A stretch of 64,000 bases of DNA from Allobosea sp. Root381 (GCF_001429395.1 NZ_LMJT01000012.1:245482-309481); one strand, 5' to 3'; shown: positions 19,433-28,336, counted from the first letter of the stretch. Numbers and translations are program-made. Notes: generated by a model from the letters alone, not told the origin.

Positions 19433-21247
19433 ATGGCCAAGACCCCGGAAAGCAAGCGCCGCATCGACAAGAGCCAGCTGCGCTCGAAGGCCTGGTTCGA
19501 CAATCCCGACAATGCCGACATGACGGCGCTCTATATCGAGCGCACGATGAATTTCGGCCTGTCGCGCGAGGAGCTGCAATCGGGCCGGCCGATCATCGGC
19601 ATCGCCCAGACCGGCTCGGACATCGCGCCCTGCAACCGCCACCATCTCGAGCTCGCGCCGCGCATCCGCGACGGTATCCGCGAGATGGGCGGCGTGCCCT
19701 TCGAGTTCCCGATCCATCCGATCCAGGAAACCTGCAAGCGGCCGACCGCCTCGCTCGACCGCAATCTGCAATATCTCTCGCTGGTCGAGATCCTCTACGG
19801 CTATCCGCTCGACGGCGTCGTGCTGACGACCGGTTGCGACAAGACCACGCCGGCCCAGATCATGGCCGCGGCCACCGTCGACATCCCGGCGATCGCCCTG
19901 CCGGGCGGGCCGATGCTGAACGGCTCCTTCCGAGGCGAGCGCACCGGCTCCGGCACCATCGTCTGGAAGGCGCGCCAGATGATGGCAGCCGGCGAGATCG
20001 ACTATCGCGGCTTCGTCGACCTGGTCGCATCGTCGGCGCCGTCGGCCGGCCACTGCAACACGATGGGCACCGCCTCGACGATGAACGCGCTGGCCGAGGC
20101 GATGGGCATGACGCTGCCGGGCGCGGCGGCGATTCCCGCGCCCTATCGCGACCGCTACGAGATGGCCTATCTCACCGGCCTTCGCATCGTGGAGATGGTC
20201 TGGGAGGACCTGAAGCCTTCCGACATCCTCACCCGCGAGGCCTTCGAGAACACCATCGTCATCAATTCGGCGATCGGCGGCTCGACCAATGCGCCGATCC
20301 ACGTCAACGCCATCGCCAAGCATATCGGCGTCGCGCTCGACAACGAGGACTGGACCAAGATCGGCTACGACACTCCGCTGCTGGTCAACATGCAGCCGGC
20401 GGGCGAGTATCTCGGCGAGGATTACTACCGCGCCGGCGGCCTGCCCGCGGTCATCGCCGAGCTGCTCGATAAGGGCAAGCTCAAGCCGGCGATCACCGCC
20501 AATGGCCGCACCCATGAAGAGAACTGCAAGGGCTTCTTCTCGGGCGACCGCAAGGTCATCAAGGCCTATGACGAGCCGATGAAGGCCGAGGCCGGCTTCC
20601 TCAACATCTCCGGCAACCTGTTCGACTCGGCGATCATGAAGACCAGCGTGATCACGCCGGAGTTCCGCAAGCGCTATCTCGAGAACCCGAACGATCCGAT
20701 GGCCTTCGAGGGCAAGGCGATCGTCTTCGACGGTCCGGAGGACTACCACCACCGCATCGACGACCCGTCGCTCGCGATCGACGAGCATTCGGTGCTGTTC
20801 ATCCGCGGCGTCGGCCCGATCGGCTATCCGGGCGCGGCCGAGGTCGTGAACATGCGGCCGCCGGACTACCTGATCAAGAAGGGCGTCTCGGCGCTGGCCT
20901 GCATCGGCGACGGGCGCCAGTCCGGCACGTCGGGCTCGCCCTCGATCCTCAACGCCTCGCCGGAAGCCGCGACCGGCGGCGGGCTCGCTTTGCTCAAGAC
21001 AGGCGACCGCGTGCGCATCGATCTCAAGAAGCGCACCGCCAACATCCTGATCTCTGACGAGGAGCTGGCCGAGCGTCGCAAAGCGCTGGAGGCGGCCGGC
21101 GGCTACAAATACCCGCCGAGCCAGACGCCATGGCAGGAGATCCAGCGCAACATCGTCGACGAACTCTCCGAGGGCATGGTCCTCAAGCCGGCGGTGAAGT
21201 ACCAGAAGATCCACAAGACCTTCGGCGTGCCGCGCGACAACCACTGA
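19433..21247 (+). CDS. IlvD/EDD-family sugar-acid dehydratase (arabinonate/xylonate type)
   Basis: 604 residues, the length of pentonate dehydratases rather than the ~560 of IlvD. It dehydrates an aldonic acid to the 2-keto-3-deoxy acid using an iron-sulfur cluster; candidate cluster cysteines sit in [21 protein letters not shown] and [11 protein letters not shown]. Other landmarks are [33 protein letters not shown] and the C-terminal [20 protein letters not shown]. Downstream are a PEP-mutase-like protein, an SDR dehydrogenase and DenD, which supports a role in C4/C5 sugar-acid catabolism. Closest guess L-arabinonate or D-xylonate dehydratase; fuconate is possible. No regulator gene is adjacent. 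Confidence 0.9.
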   Translation: MAKTPESKRRIDKSQLRSKAWFDNPDNADMTALYIERTMNFGLSREELQSGRPIIGIAQTGSDIAPCNRHHLELAPRIRDGIREMGGVPFEFPIHPIQETCKRPTASLDRNLQYLSLVEILYGYPLDGVVLTTGCDKTTPAQIMAAATVDIPAIALPGGPMLNGSFRGERTGSGTIVWKARQMMAAGEIDYRGFVDLVASSAPSAGHCNTMGTASTMNALAEAMGMTLPGAAAIPAPYRDRYEMAYLTGLRIVEMVWEDLKPSDILTREAFENTIVINSAIGGSTNAPIHVNAIAKHIGVALDNEDWTKIGYDTPLLVNMQPAGEYLGEDYYRAGGLPAVIAELLDKGKLKPAITANGRTHEENCKGFFSGDRKVIKAYDEPMKAEAGFLNISGNLFDSAIMKTSVITPEFRKRYLENPNDPMAFEGKAIVFDGPEDYHHRIDDPSLAIDEHSVLFIRGVGPIGYPGAAEVVNMRPPDYLIKKGVSALACIGDGRQSGTSGSPSILNASPEAATGGGLALLKTGDRVRIDLKKRTANILISDEELAERRKALEAAGGYKYPPSQTPWQEIQRNIVDELSEGMVLKPAVKYQKIHKTFGVPRDNH

Positions 21248-21272
21248 GCGCTGCGGAGCGGGTGTCTCAACC

Positions 21273-21359
21273 GTCATGGTCGCCCTTGTGGCGACCATCC
21301 ACGTCTTTCGCTGGTCGAAGCTCGTGTTCAAGACGTGGATGCTCGGGACAAGCCCGAGC
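21273..21359 (+). repeat. Palindromic repeat, VGLVPTIHV family, copy 2 (stems exchanged)
   Basis: Aligns with 16394-16481 over its length, including CATCCACGTCTT, CGTGTTCAAGACGTGGATGC and the outer GTCATGGT. The first hairpin stem is GTCGCC/GGCGAC and the second CTCGGG/CCCGAG, the reverse assignment of copy 1, so pairing is kept while the bases are swapped. Located between the dehydratase and the PEP-mutase-like gene. Confidence 0.88.
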
Positions 21360-21507
21360 GTGGCGGCATGGAGATGCTGGAAGGCCGGGCGCCATTCCAC
21401 CCGCGCATTGGCGCCGATCCTGCTGCGCGCGCCTCCGGGGCTGACAAACGCCCCCGAGCCCGACACTATGCCGGCCCGCCGCCCGGTTCGTCTTGAAACG
21501 ATTTAAA

Positions 21508-22347
21508 ATGAGCCATTCCCCGCAGGTCGACGCTTTCCGCAAGCTGCACGAGGCGGGCTGCTTCGTGATGCCGAACCCGTGGGACTTCGGGTCGGCCCGT
21601 TGGCTGCGCGGGCAGGGGTTCAAGGCGCTGGCCTCGACCAGCGCGGGCTTCGCCTTCACGCAGGGCCGTGCCGACCAGGACGTGCCGCGCGACATGATGC
21701 TGGCGCATCTGGCCGAGCTGGTGAAGGCGGTGCCCGACCTGCCGGTCAATGCCGATTTCGAGAACGGTTATGCCGACACGCCGGACGGCGTCGCCGCGAA
21801 CGTCAAGCTCTGCGTTGCGACCGGTGTGGCGGGGCTCTCGATCGAAGACGCGACCGGCCGCGACGAGGAGCCGCTCTACCCGTTCGAGCTCGCCGTCGAG
21901 CGCATCCGCGCCGCGCGCAAGGCGATCGACGACACCGGGAGCGGCGTGCTGCTCACCGCGCGGGCCGAATGCTTCCTGACCAGCCATCCCGACGCGCTGA
22001 ACGAGTCGGTCCGGCGCATCGCGGCCTATGCCGAGGCGGGCGCCGACGTGCTCTACGCGCCCGGCCCGAAGACGCGGGATCAGATCGGCGCGATCGTCGC
22101 GGCGGCCGGGGACAAGCCGGTCAACACGCTGGTCTATGGCGATTTCGGCCTGACGGTCGCTGATATCGCGGCGCTGGGCACGCGCCGAATCTCGATCGGC
22201 GGGGCGCTGGCCCGCGCCGCCTGGGCCGCCTTCATCGAGGCGACGCGTTTGATCCGCGACGAGGGCAGCTTCGCGGGCTTTGCCGGCAACGGCGCCTCGG
22301 CGCCGCTCAACCCCTTCTTCAGCGAAGACCGGAAGGCGCACTCGTGA
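21508..22347 (+). CDS. Isocitrate lyase/PEP mutase-family protein
   Basis: 279 residues, the compact form of the superfamily (oxaloacetate decarboxylase/2,3-dimethylmalate lyase-like). Signatures: CFVMPNPWDFGSARWLRGQG at the start, LPVNADFENGYADTP with the Mg-binding acidic residues, LSIEDATGRDEEPLYPFEL and LLTARAECFL. The classical KKCGH loop of isocitrate lyase is absent. It probably cleaves or decarboxylates a small 2-oxo/hydroxy acid. ATG 21508 follows an A-rich stretch; a TTG at 21493 is in frame but less likely. Its stop overlaps the next gene by GTGA. Confidence 0.88.
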   Translation: MSHSPQVDAFRKLHEAGCFVMPNPWDFGSARWLRGQGFKALASTSAGFAFTQGRADQDVPRDMMLAHLAELVKAVPDLPVNADFENGYADTPDGVAANVKLCVATGVAGLSIEDATGRDEEPLYPFELAVERIRAARKAIDDTGSGVLLTARAECFLTSHPDALNESVRRIAAYAEAGADVLYAPGPKTRDQIGAIVAAAGDKPVNTLVYGDFGLTVADIAALGTRRISIGGALARAAWAAFIEATRLIRDEGSFAGFAGNGASAPLNPFFSEDRKAHS

Positions 22348-22670
22348 GCGGGACGCTGCTGATCGCGCCGGCATGGCTCGGCCGGAGCGGTCTCTGGACC
22401 GTCGATGCCAAGGGCCGGCGCAAGGCCGTCGACGCCGATGATGTCGGCCTGCCCGACGACCTCGCCGATCGGCTGGAAGCCTGGATGGATAGTTTCGACG
22501 CGATCTATGAGGAAGACGAGGAGGCGCGCTCGCGCTTTCCCAGCGCGGCCGAGCAGGCCGAATGGGAGGGCGAGGGGGCCGCGATCGCCGAGGCCATCGC
22601 CGCGGAACTCGGGCCCGGCTGGGCCGTCTCGACCGATCTGACCGGCTGGCGGGAGATGACCAAGCCATGA
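22344..22670 (+). CDS. Small acidic conserved hypothetical protein
   Basis: 108 residues, GTG start overlapping the previous stop (GTGA), and its own stop overlapping the next gene's ATG, so clearly translated in the operon. The sequence is acidic, with WLGRSGLWTVDAKGRRKAVD at the front and a helical, glutamate-rich middle (YEEDEEARSRFPSAAEQAEW). I do not recognise a family or function. Confidence 0.7.
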   Translation: MSGTLLIAPAWLGRSGLWTVDAKGRRKAVDADDVGLPDDLADRLEAWMDSFDAIYEEDEEARSRFPSAAEQAEWEGEGAAIAEAIAAELGPGWAVSTDLTGWREMTKP

Positions 22671-23362
22671 CGAGCACCGCCGAAGCCGCCAATCCCGGGC
22701 TCGAAGGCTGGAAGGCGCCGCCCTTTCCGCCGGCGAAGGTGCTGGACGGCCGCTATTGCCGGCTGGAGCCGCTCGACGTCGCCCGCCATCTCGACGATAT
22801 CTGGGCCGCCAATGGCGGGCAGGAGCAGGTCTGGGACTGGCTGCCGGCCGAACCGCCCAAGGACCGGGATGCCTATGGCGCCCTGCTCACCTCGATGGTC
22901 GCGCAGGCCGGCATCGTGCCTCTCGCCGTGATCGACAAGGCTGACGGCAAGGCCAAGGGCCATCTCTGGATCATGGAGATCAGGCCGGCGCATGGCGTCT
23001 TCGAGATCGGCTGGATCACTTATTCGCCAAGCCTGCAGCGCACGCGCGTGGCGACGGAGGCGGTCCATCTCGTCGGCGCCTATGGCTTCTCGCTCGGCTA
23101 TCGACGCTATGAGTGGAAGTGCAACGACCTGAACGAACCCTCCAAGCGCGCGGCGCTTCGCTTCGGCTTCCGCTATGAGGGGCTGTTCCGGCAACACATG
23201 GTGGTGAAGGGCCGCAACCGCGACACCGCCTGGTTCTCGATCCTCGACAGCGAATGGCCGGGCGTGAACGCCGGTTTCGAGGCCTGGCTCGATCCGGCGA
23301 ATTTCGATTCCGAGGGGCGCCAGCAGGCGCGCCTCGAAACTTTCAGGGCCGCTCAGGCCTGA
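22667..23362 (+). CDS. GNAT-family acetyltransferase (RimJ/RimL-like)
   Basis: 231 residues. After an N-terminal strand (YCRLEPLDVARHLDDIWAAN) come the RimJ/RimL-type elements FEIGWITYSPSLQRTRVATE (acetyl-CoA pyrophosphate loop region), GYRRYEWKCNDLNEPSKRAA and LRFGFRYEGLFRQHMVVKGR, which are very typical of the subfamily that acetylates protein N-termini or small amines. The ATG overlaps the preceding stop. Substrate unknown; the operon context (sugar-acid catabolism) does not clarify it. Confidence 0.88.
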   Translation: MTSTAEAANPGLEGWKAPPFPPAKVLDGRYCRLEPLDVARHLDDIWAANGGQEQVWDWLPAEPPKDRDAYGALLTSMVAQAGIVPLAVIDKADGKAKGHLWIMEIRPAHGVFEIGWITYSPSLQRTRVATEAVHLVGAYGFSLGYRRYEWKCNDLNEPSKRAALRFGFRYEGLFRQHMVVKGRNRDTAWFSILDSEWPGVNAGFEAWLDPANFDSEGRQQARLETFRAAQA

Positions 23363-23395
23363 ATTGCAGCAGACAAGATCAGCGAAGGACAGATC

Positions 23396-24142
23396 ATGGC
23401 AGGACGTTTGAAGGGCAAGGTCGCCGTCGTCACGGCGGCGGGCCAGGGCATCGGCCGGGCGATTGCGGAGGCCTTCGTCGCCGAAGGCGCGACCGTCTGG
23501 GCCACCGACAAGGACGTCGCCCTGCTCGAGGGGATTCCGAAGGCGAAGAAGCGCAAGCTCGACGTGCTGTCGAGCAAGGCGGTGGAAAGCTTCGCGGCCA
23601 AGGTCGGGACGATCGACATCCTCGTGAACGCCGCGGGCTTCGTGCATCACGGCACCGTGCTCGACACCGACGACAAGGCCTGGGATTTCTCCTTCGACCT
23701 GAACGTCACCTCGATGCACCGCACGATCAAGGCGTTCCTGCCCGGGATGCTGGCGAAGGGCGCCGGCTCGATCGTCAACATCGCCTCGGGCGCCGGCTCG
23801 GTCCGTGGCATCCCGAACCGCTACGCCTATGGCACCACCAAGGCTGCGGTGATCGGGCTGACCAAGGCGGTCGCGGCCGACTTCATCAAGAAGGGCATCC
23901 GCTCCAATGCGATCTGCCCGGGCACGATCCAGTCGCCCTCGCTCGACCAGCGGATCAAGGATCTCGCCAAGATCCAGAACGTCAGCGAAGCCGCCGCACG
24001 CCAGGCCTTCATCGACCGCCAGCCGATGGGCCGGCTCGGCACGGCCGAGGAGATCGCCCTGCTCGCGGTCTATCTGGGCTCCGACGAGGCCAGCTACACC
24101 ACCGGCCAGATCCATCTCGCCGATGGCGGCTTCGCTCTCTGA
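23396..24142 (+). CDS. SDR-family dehydrogenase (2-keto-3-deoxy sugar-acid or 3-hydroxybutyrate dehydrogenase-like)
   Basis: 248 residues, classical short-chain dehydrogenase using NAD(H): TAAGQGIGRAIAEA cofactor loop, NIASGAGSVRG with the catalytic serine, and YAYGTTKAAV containing the YxxxK pair. The short deletion in the middle and the C-terminal HLADGGFAL are like the DHRS6/2-keto-3-deoxy-L-fuconate dehydrogenase subgroup. With the aldonate dehydratase upstream, oxidation of a 2-keto-3-deoxy acid is a reasonable guess. It lies 33 bases after the GNAT gene and 26 before denD, with an AAGGA site upstream. Confidence 0.88.
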   Translation: MAGRLKGKVAVVTAAGQGIGRAIAEAFVAEGATVWATDKDVALLEGIPKAKKRKLDVLSSKAVESFAAKVGTIDILVNAAGFVHHGTVLDTDDKAWDFSFDLNVTSMHRTIKAFLPGMLAKGAGSIVNIASGAGSVRGIPNRYAYGTTKAAVIGLTKAVAADFIKKGIRSNAICPGTIQSPSLDQRIKDLAKIQNVSEAAARQAFIDRQPMGRLGTAEEIALLAVYLGSDEASYTTGQIHLADGGFAL

Positions 24143-24168
24143 GCGCCAGAAAAACAGGGAGGAAGCCC

Positions 24169-25149
24169 ATGCATATTCTCGTTCTCGGCGGCGCCGGCAT
24201 GGCCGGCCGCAAGTTCATCGAGCGGCTGGCGCGTGACGGCCAGCTCGGCGGCAAGACCATCGCCAAAATCACGGCGCAGGATGTCGTCGCTGCCCAGGCG
24301 CCGGCGGGTGCGGCCTTCGCCTTCGAGGCGGTGGTCTCCGATCTCGCCGTGCCCGGCCAGGCGGAGGCGCTGATCGCCTCGCGTCCGGAACTGATCGTGC
24401 ATCTGGCAGCCGTCGTTTCCGGCGAGGCCGAGGCCGATTTCGAGAAGGGCTACCGGATCAACCTCGACGGGACGCGCTTCCTGTTCGAGGCGATCCGGCT
24501 GGCGGGCGGCTACAAGCCTCGCCTTGTCTTCACATCCTCGGTCGCGGTCTTCGGTGCGCCGTTCCACGAGAAGATCGAGGACGAGTTCTTCACGACGCCG
24601 CTGACGAGCTACGGCACCCAGAAGGCAATCTGCGAACTGCTGCTGTCGGACTATTCCCGTCGCGGCTTCTTCGACGGCATCAGCATCCGCTTCCCGACGA
24701 TCTGCGTGCGGCCCGGCACGCCGAACAAGGCGGCCTCCGGCTTCTTCTCGAATATCATCCGCGAGCCGCTGAACGGCATCGAGGCGGTGCTGCCGGTCTC
24801 CGACCAGGTTCGTCACTGGCATGCCTCGCCGCGCTCGGCCGTCAACTTCCTGATCCATGCCTCGACCATGGATCTCGGCGCGGTCGGGCCCCGCCGCGCG
24901 CTGACCATGCCGGGCTATTCCTGCACCGTTGCCGAGCAGATCGAGTCCCTGCGCAAGGTCGCCGGCGACAATGTCGTGGCGAGGATCAAACGCGTGCCCG
25001 ATCCGGTCATCGACAAGATCGTCGAGGGCTGGCCACGCAACTTCGATCCGCAGCGCGCGCTTTCGCTCGGCTTCAAGGCCGAGTCGAGCTTCGACGAGAT
25101 CATCCGCATCCATATCGAGGACGAACTCGGCGGCAATTTCGTGAAGTAA
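24169..25149 (+). CDS. denD: D-erythronate dehydrogenase-like NAD-dependent epimerase/dehydratase
   Basis: 326 residues. Extended SDR with the N-terminal loop VLGGAGMAGRKFIERLA, HLAAVVSGEAEADFEKGYRI, and the catalytic YGTQKAICELLL (YxxxK). The stretches RFPTICVRPGTPNKAASGF and RHWHASPRSAVNFLIHA are typical of DenD, which oxidises D-erythronate to 2-oxo-tetronate as the first step of tetronate catabolism. The usual partners (OtnK kinase, OtnC/I) are not in the window, so a different C4/C5 acid is possible. ATG 24169 follows a GGGAGG site. End of the operon; a strong hairpin follows at 25221. Confidence 0.85.
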   Translation: MHILVLGGAGMAGRKFIERLARDGQLGGKTIAKITAQDVVAAQAPAGAAFAFEAVVSDLAVPGQAEALIASRPELIVHLAAVVSGEAEADFEKGYRINLDGTRFLFEAIRLAGGYKPRLVFTSSVAVFGAPFHEKIEDEFFTTPLTSYGTQKAICELLLSDYSRRGFFDGISIRFPTICVRPGTPNKAASGFFSNIIREPLNGIEAVLPVSDQVRHWHASPRSAVNFLIHASTMDLGAVGPRRALTMPGYSCTVAEQIESLRKVAGDNVVARIKRVPDPVIDKIVEGWPRNFDPQRALSLGFKAESSFDEIIRIHIEDELGGNFVK

Positions 25150-25220
25150 GCGGGCGGGCTTTCGGCCTGCCGGCGCGGGTCGGCTAGCGCCTGTCGTGTT
25201 AAGCTAAAGCTTGAAAACAA

Positions 25221-25248
25221 GACTGCCCGGCCATGAGGCCGGGCAGTC
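25221..25248. terminator. Bidirectional terminator between denD and a GNAT gene
   Basis: Perfect 12-bp stem GACTGCCCGGCC / GGCCGGGCAGTC around an ATGA loop. The minus-strand read-out is followed by TTGTTTTC, so it best serves the minus-strand GNAT gene, but it lies between two converging genes and can stop both. Confidence 0.85.
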
Positions 25249-25263
25249 GTTGATATGGATCGC

Positions 25264-25917
25264 TCAGGCAGGGCAGGGCTCGCCCGTTGTCTCGACGCGC
25301 TTGATGCCGTCATGCTCCGGCGCATGAGCCCAGCCGCTGGCGCCCCAGCTCTTCAGCGCCGCCCAGGTCGAGCGGTCGAGCCGGTACTGCTCGCAGGGGA
25401 AGAGCCCGCCGCGCGCCGGCAGCGACTTCAGGAACGAGCCCTCCGCGCGGAAGCCGGACTTCTCCAGCACCCGCCGCGAAGCCGGGTTGATGACGCGCGT
25501 ATCCGCCTCGATCGCCGGAATCTCGACCAGCGTGAAGAGCGAGTCGATCAGCGCCTGGACGGCCTCGGTGGCATAGCCCTTGTTCCAATGCTGGGCGCCG
25601 AGCCAGTAGCCGATGAAGGGCACGCCCTTCGCCTGCCGGTGCGCGCCAATCATCCCGATCAGCTCGTTCGGCCGCGAGCGCGGCGTCACCGCCAACACGA
25701 GATGGTCACCCAGCGCGTTGCCCTTGCGCATGGCGAAGATGAAAGGCTCGACCGCATCGACCGGGTAGGGATGCGGAATCGAAGCCGTCATCTCGGCCAC
25801 GGCTTTCTCCCCGGCCTGGCGGAGGATGGCCGAGCCATCGGCCATGCGCGGCCAGCGCAGCCAGAGACGGCGGGTCTCGAGGCGGAAGACATCGTCGCGG
25901 GTCAGTTCGGGGAACAT
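25264..25917 (-). CDS. GNAT-family acetyltransferase of the rplU-rpmA neighbourhood
   Basis: 217 residues. RimJ/RimL-like: RLETRRLWLRWPRMADGSAI at the start, GYWLGAQHWNKGYATEAVQA (acetyl-CoA loop), INPASRRVLEKSGFRAEGSF. ATG 25917 (MFPELTRDD) is the family-like start. In Hyphomicrobiales a GNAT gene commonly sits between rpmA and obgE, and this one occupies that place, but obgE does not follow it here. A terminator of rpmA lies upstream, so it may have its own promoter. Confidence 0.87.
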   Translation of the reverse strand: MFPELTRDDVFRLETRRLWLRWPRMADGSAILRQAGEKAVAEMTASIPHPYPVDAVEPFIFAMRKGNALGDHLVLAVTPRSRPNELIGMIGAHRQAKGVPFIGYWLGAQHWNKGYATEAVQALIDSLFTLVEIPAIEADTRVINPASRRVLEKSGFRAEGSFLKSLPARGGLFPCEQYRLDRSTWAALKSWGASGWAHAPEHDGIKRVETTGEPCPA

Positions 25918-25942
25918 GGCGTCTCTCCGTCGGCGCAAACGA

Positions 25943-25977
25943 AAAAAGGGAGCTGGGACTTTGGTCCCATCTCCCCT
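25943..25977 (-). terminator. Terminator downstream of rpmA
   Basis: Hairpin GGGAGCTGGGAC / GTCCCATCTCCC with a TTTG loop, followed on the minus strand by CCTTTTTTC. It stops transcripts coming from rplU-rpmA before the GNAT gene. Confidence 0.8.
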
Positions 25978-26072
25978 TTCGCTTGACCTTCGGGAAACCC
26001 GTATTGGGCGGGAGCCCTTGATCCGATCGGTTCGATGGAACCGGCGGATCGAGAAATCTCCCTATCCGCCTC

Positions 26073-26339
26073 TTACTCTGCGGCCTCTTGGGCCGGGACT
26101 ACGTTCACGAAAGCTCGCCCGAGTTTCGTCGTGAATCGGACTCGGCCGGCGGTCGTCGCAAAGAGGGTATGGTCTTTGCCCATGCCGACATTGACGCCGG
26201 CATGCCAACGCGTGCCACGCTGACGAATGATGATGTTGCCGGACACGACCGCCTGGTCGCCGAACTTCTTCACGCCGAGGCGCTTGCTTTCGGAGTCGCG
26301 ACCGTTGCGGGACGAGCCGCCTGCCTTTTTGTGAGCCAT
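26073..26339 (-). CDS. rpmA: 50S ribosomal protein L27
   Basis: 88 residues starting [20 protein letters not shown], the normal L27 N-terminus that reaches the peptidyl-transferase centre. There is no Firmicutes-type cleaved leader. Followed by the conserved [20 protein letters not shown]. It is downstream of rplU on the same strand, 100 bases apart. Confidence 0.98.
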   Translation of the reverse strand: MAHKKAGGSSRNGRDSESKRLGVKKFGDQAVVSGNIIIRQRGTRWHAGVNVGMGKDHTLFATTAGRVRFTTKLGRAFVNVVPAQEAAE

Positions 26340-26439
26340 AACGCCCTACCTCAAAACTGATGTGTTCTCTCTAACCCGAATCGGCGGCGAAAGCCAGCCG
26401 GTCCGGGCGTCGAAGGCGAAGTCAGACTGACGGGTGCCG

Positions 26440-27135
26440 TCAGTAGTCCTCGCCGGAAGCCTGCTCGGCCTGGTCGGCCTTGGCGCGCGGGGGCTTGCCG
26501 GCCAGCAATTCCTTGGCCTGCTCGACCCATTCCTCGCGGGTGGCGCGGCCACGGAGCTTGAGCTCCTCGTCCCACTTGGCGACGTCGGCCTCGGTCCAGG
26601 CGGCGATGTCGTTCCAGGAGGCGATGCCGGCAGCGCGCAGCTTCTTCTCGATGGTTGGGCCGACGCCCGAGATCAGCGAGAGGTTCGAGGCGTCGAGAGT
26701 CTCGGCGGCCGCAGCCTTGGCCTTCGGAGCGGCCTTCGCCGCAGCCTTGCCCTTGGCCTCGGAGGAGCCGGCCTTCAGCGCCACGGCCGAAGCGTCACCC
26801 TTCTTCATCTCCGGCTTCTTGCCGCCGGTGAGGATGTCGGTGATGCGGATCACGGTCAGCTCGGCGCGGAAGCCGCGCTTGCGCTTGGAGTTCTGGCGGC
26901 GGCGCTTCTTGAAGGCGATGACCTTCTCGCCACGGGCCTGCTCGACGATCTCGGCCGCGACGGTGACGGCGGCGAGGTCCTTGGCGGCGAGCGTGGTCTT
27001 CTCGCCCTCGGTGAGGAGGAGAACGGTCTCGAAGGCGACGGTATCGCCCGGGTTGCCCTCGATCTTGGCAACGGTGATCTTGTCGTTGGCGGCGACGCGG
27101 AACTGCTTTCCGCCGGTCTTGATGACTGCGAACAT
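26440..27135 (-). CDS. rplU: 50S ribosomal protein L21 with helix-hairpin-helix C-terminal extension
   Basis: 231 residues, more than twice the 103 of E. coli L21. Residues 1-103 are the ribosomal domain (MFAVIKTGGKQFRVAANDKI ... KKRRRQNSKRKRGFRAELT). After an alanine/lysine-rich linker (AKGKAAAKAAPKAKAAAAET) there is a helix-hairpin-helix domain, LSLISGVGPTIEKKLRAAGI, ending in an acidic helix. This long form is usual in Hyphomicrobiales; the role of the extension, possibly rRNA contact, is unknown to me. First gene of the rplU-rpmA pair. Confidence 0.96.
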   Translation of the reverse strand: MFAVIKTGGKQFRVAANDKITVAKIEGNPGDTVAFETVLLLTEGEKTTLAAKDLAAVTVAAEIVEQARGEKVIAFKKRRRQNSKRKRGFRAELTVIRITDILTGGKKPEMKKGDASAVALKAGSSEAKGKAAAKAAPKAKAAAAETLDASNLSLISGVGPTIEKKLRAAGIASWNDIAAWTEADVAKWDEELKLRGRATREEWVEQAKELLAGKPPRAKADQAEQASGEDY

Positions 27136-27437
27136 TTTATCCTCCATGTTCGGCCCCGCCCTGTCATGGCCTCGACGAGGCGCATGCGGGACGGCTTTTT
27201 GGCAGTCGTTACGGGTTCGGGTGCGCTCTTGCCGGCCTGGGCATGCGCGGTTTGCGAGCAACAGGCCAAAAGAGATCAGGCGCAGGTTTCCCCACGCCGG
27301 ACGAGGCTCGATAGTCGCAAGGTCGGTGCAGGTCAAGGGAAAGCGTGCCGGCTGCTTGCGAATTATACCGGCCGCAAGACTTGTTTTGCCGGAACGCGCC
27401 GTGTAGTAACCAGCCCGCTTCGACCGAAGGCGACCGC
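27136..27437. other. Intergenic region between rplU and tRNA-Ser
   Basis: About 300 bases separating the divergent rplU and tRNA-Ser genes. It must carry both promoters; I see no convincing ORF or hairpin. Consensus promoter boxes could not be assigned by eye. Confidence 0.5.
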
Positions 27438-27527
27438 GGACAGGTGGCAGAGTGGTTGAATGCACCGCACTCGAAATGCGGCATACCTGCAAGGGTATCG
27501 GGGGTTCAAATCCCTCCCTGTCCGCCA
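27438..27527 (+). tRNA. tRNA-Ser (anticodon CGA)
   Basis: Acceptor stem GGACAGG pairs with CCTGTCC; the anticodon arm is CCGCA-CTCGAAA-TGCGG, giving anticodon CGA (reads UCG). A long variable arm (ACCTGCAAGGGTAT region) and the T arm GGGGGTTCAAATCCCTC confirm a class II serine tRNA. The 3' CCA is encoded at 27525-27527. Downstream lies a coding-poor accessory stretch, so this tRNA is a candidate old integration site, although no integrase or duplicated 3' end was found. Confidence 0.95.
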
Positions 27528-27622
27528 TTCTTTGGCCCTAACCGGTTGAAATGTCCCAGGAAAAATTTGGGACTGAGGTCGCCGCCCCACCATTTACCCC
27601 ACCGGCTGAAAAAGTTTGGCTT

Positions 27623-28336
27623 TCAGTCGAGTTCGAACATGTCGGCAGCGTCCTCGCCTTCGCGCAGCCCCTTGAACGACGCATGGCGCAGCTTGCCGTC
27701 ATCGGTCCAGGCTCGAAACGAAATTTCCGCCAGCAAATCGGGCTTGATCCATCGGGCGGTCTTTCGCCTGCCTCTCATGCCGGCCGCTGACTTCAGGACC
27801 ATGAGTTTGTCCATCTGCTTCCGCAGCGCCGTGCCGCTCGCCTGCGTGAAGCCGGTGCCGACGCCGCCCACATAGACGAGCGAGTCCCCGCGTCGAGCGG
27901 CCAGCAAGAGTTTCCCGATACCGCCGAGCGCTACAGGTGACGGTTCATAGCCGATAATGGCGAACGTCTCGGACTGGCTGCACTTGATCTTGAGCCAGTC
28001 GCCGCCGCGGCCCGACCGGTGAGGCGCGTCACGGTCGTTGGCGATGATACCTTCGAGGCCAAGTTTGCAAGCCAAATCGAGGTAGGCGCCGCCATCTACA
28101 TCGACCTCCTCGCTGAAGCGGAGCGAGCTGTGTCGGGCGCGGACAAGTGTATCGCCCAGGAGCTCGCGCCGCTGGCCGAGCGGGAGCGAGCGCAGATCCT
28201 GGCCGTTCAGGTAGAGCAGATCAAAAGCATAGAGGATGGCGCCGGCCGCCGAACGCTTGCCGCCGCGCCCGCCAAGCGCCTTCTGCAGCGCGCCGAAGTC
28301 GGAAGCGAAACGCGGCCGCTGCTCTCGTGTTTGCAA
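27623..28336 (-). pseudogene. ligD: Remnant of ATP-dependent DNA ligase D (ligase domain C-terminal part)
   Basis: About 237 residues matching the middle and end of the LigD ligase domain: GAILYAFDLLYLNGQDLRSL, FSEEVDVDGGAYLDLACKLG, LEGIIANDRDAPHRSGRGGD followed by WLKIKC, then the OB-fold part (LLLAARRGDSLVYVGGVGTG, ARWIKPDLLAEISFRAWTDD, FKGLREGEDA). The adenylation lysine motif (KxDG) and everything N-terminal to it are missing; the frame upstream of 28336 is open but unlike LigD and offers only a TTG start. Full LigD proteins are 600-900 residues with polymerase and phosphoesterase domains and act with Ku in end joining. No ku gene is nearby. I take this as an inactive fragment. Confidence 0.8.

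Noticed and set aside
19433-21247. Biosynthetic dihydroxy-acid dehydratase (IlvD)
   Set aside because: Length of about 600 and the sequence style fit the pentonate dehydratase branch, and the neighbours are sugar-acid catabolic genes.
19364-21466. 700-codon minus-strand frame
   Set aside because: Antisense to the IlvD/EDD dehydratase; its end only reads through the palindromic repeat at 21273.
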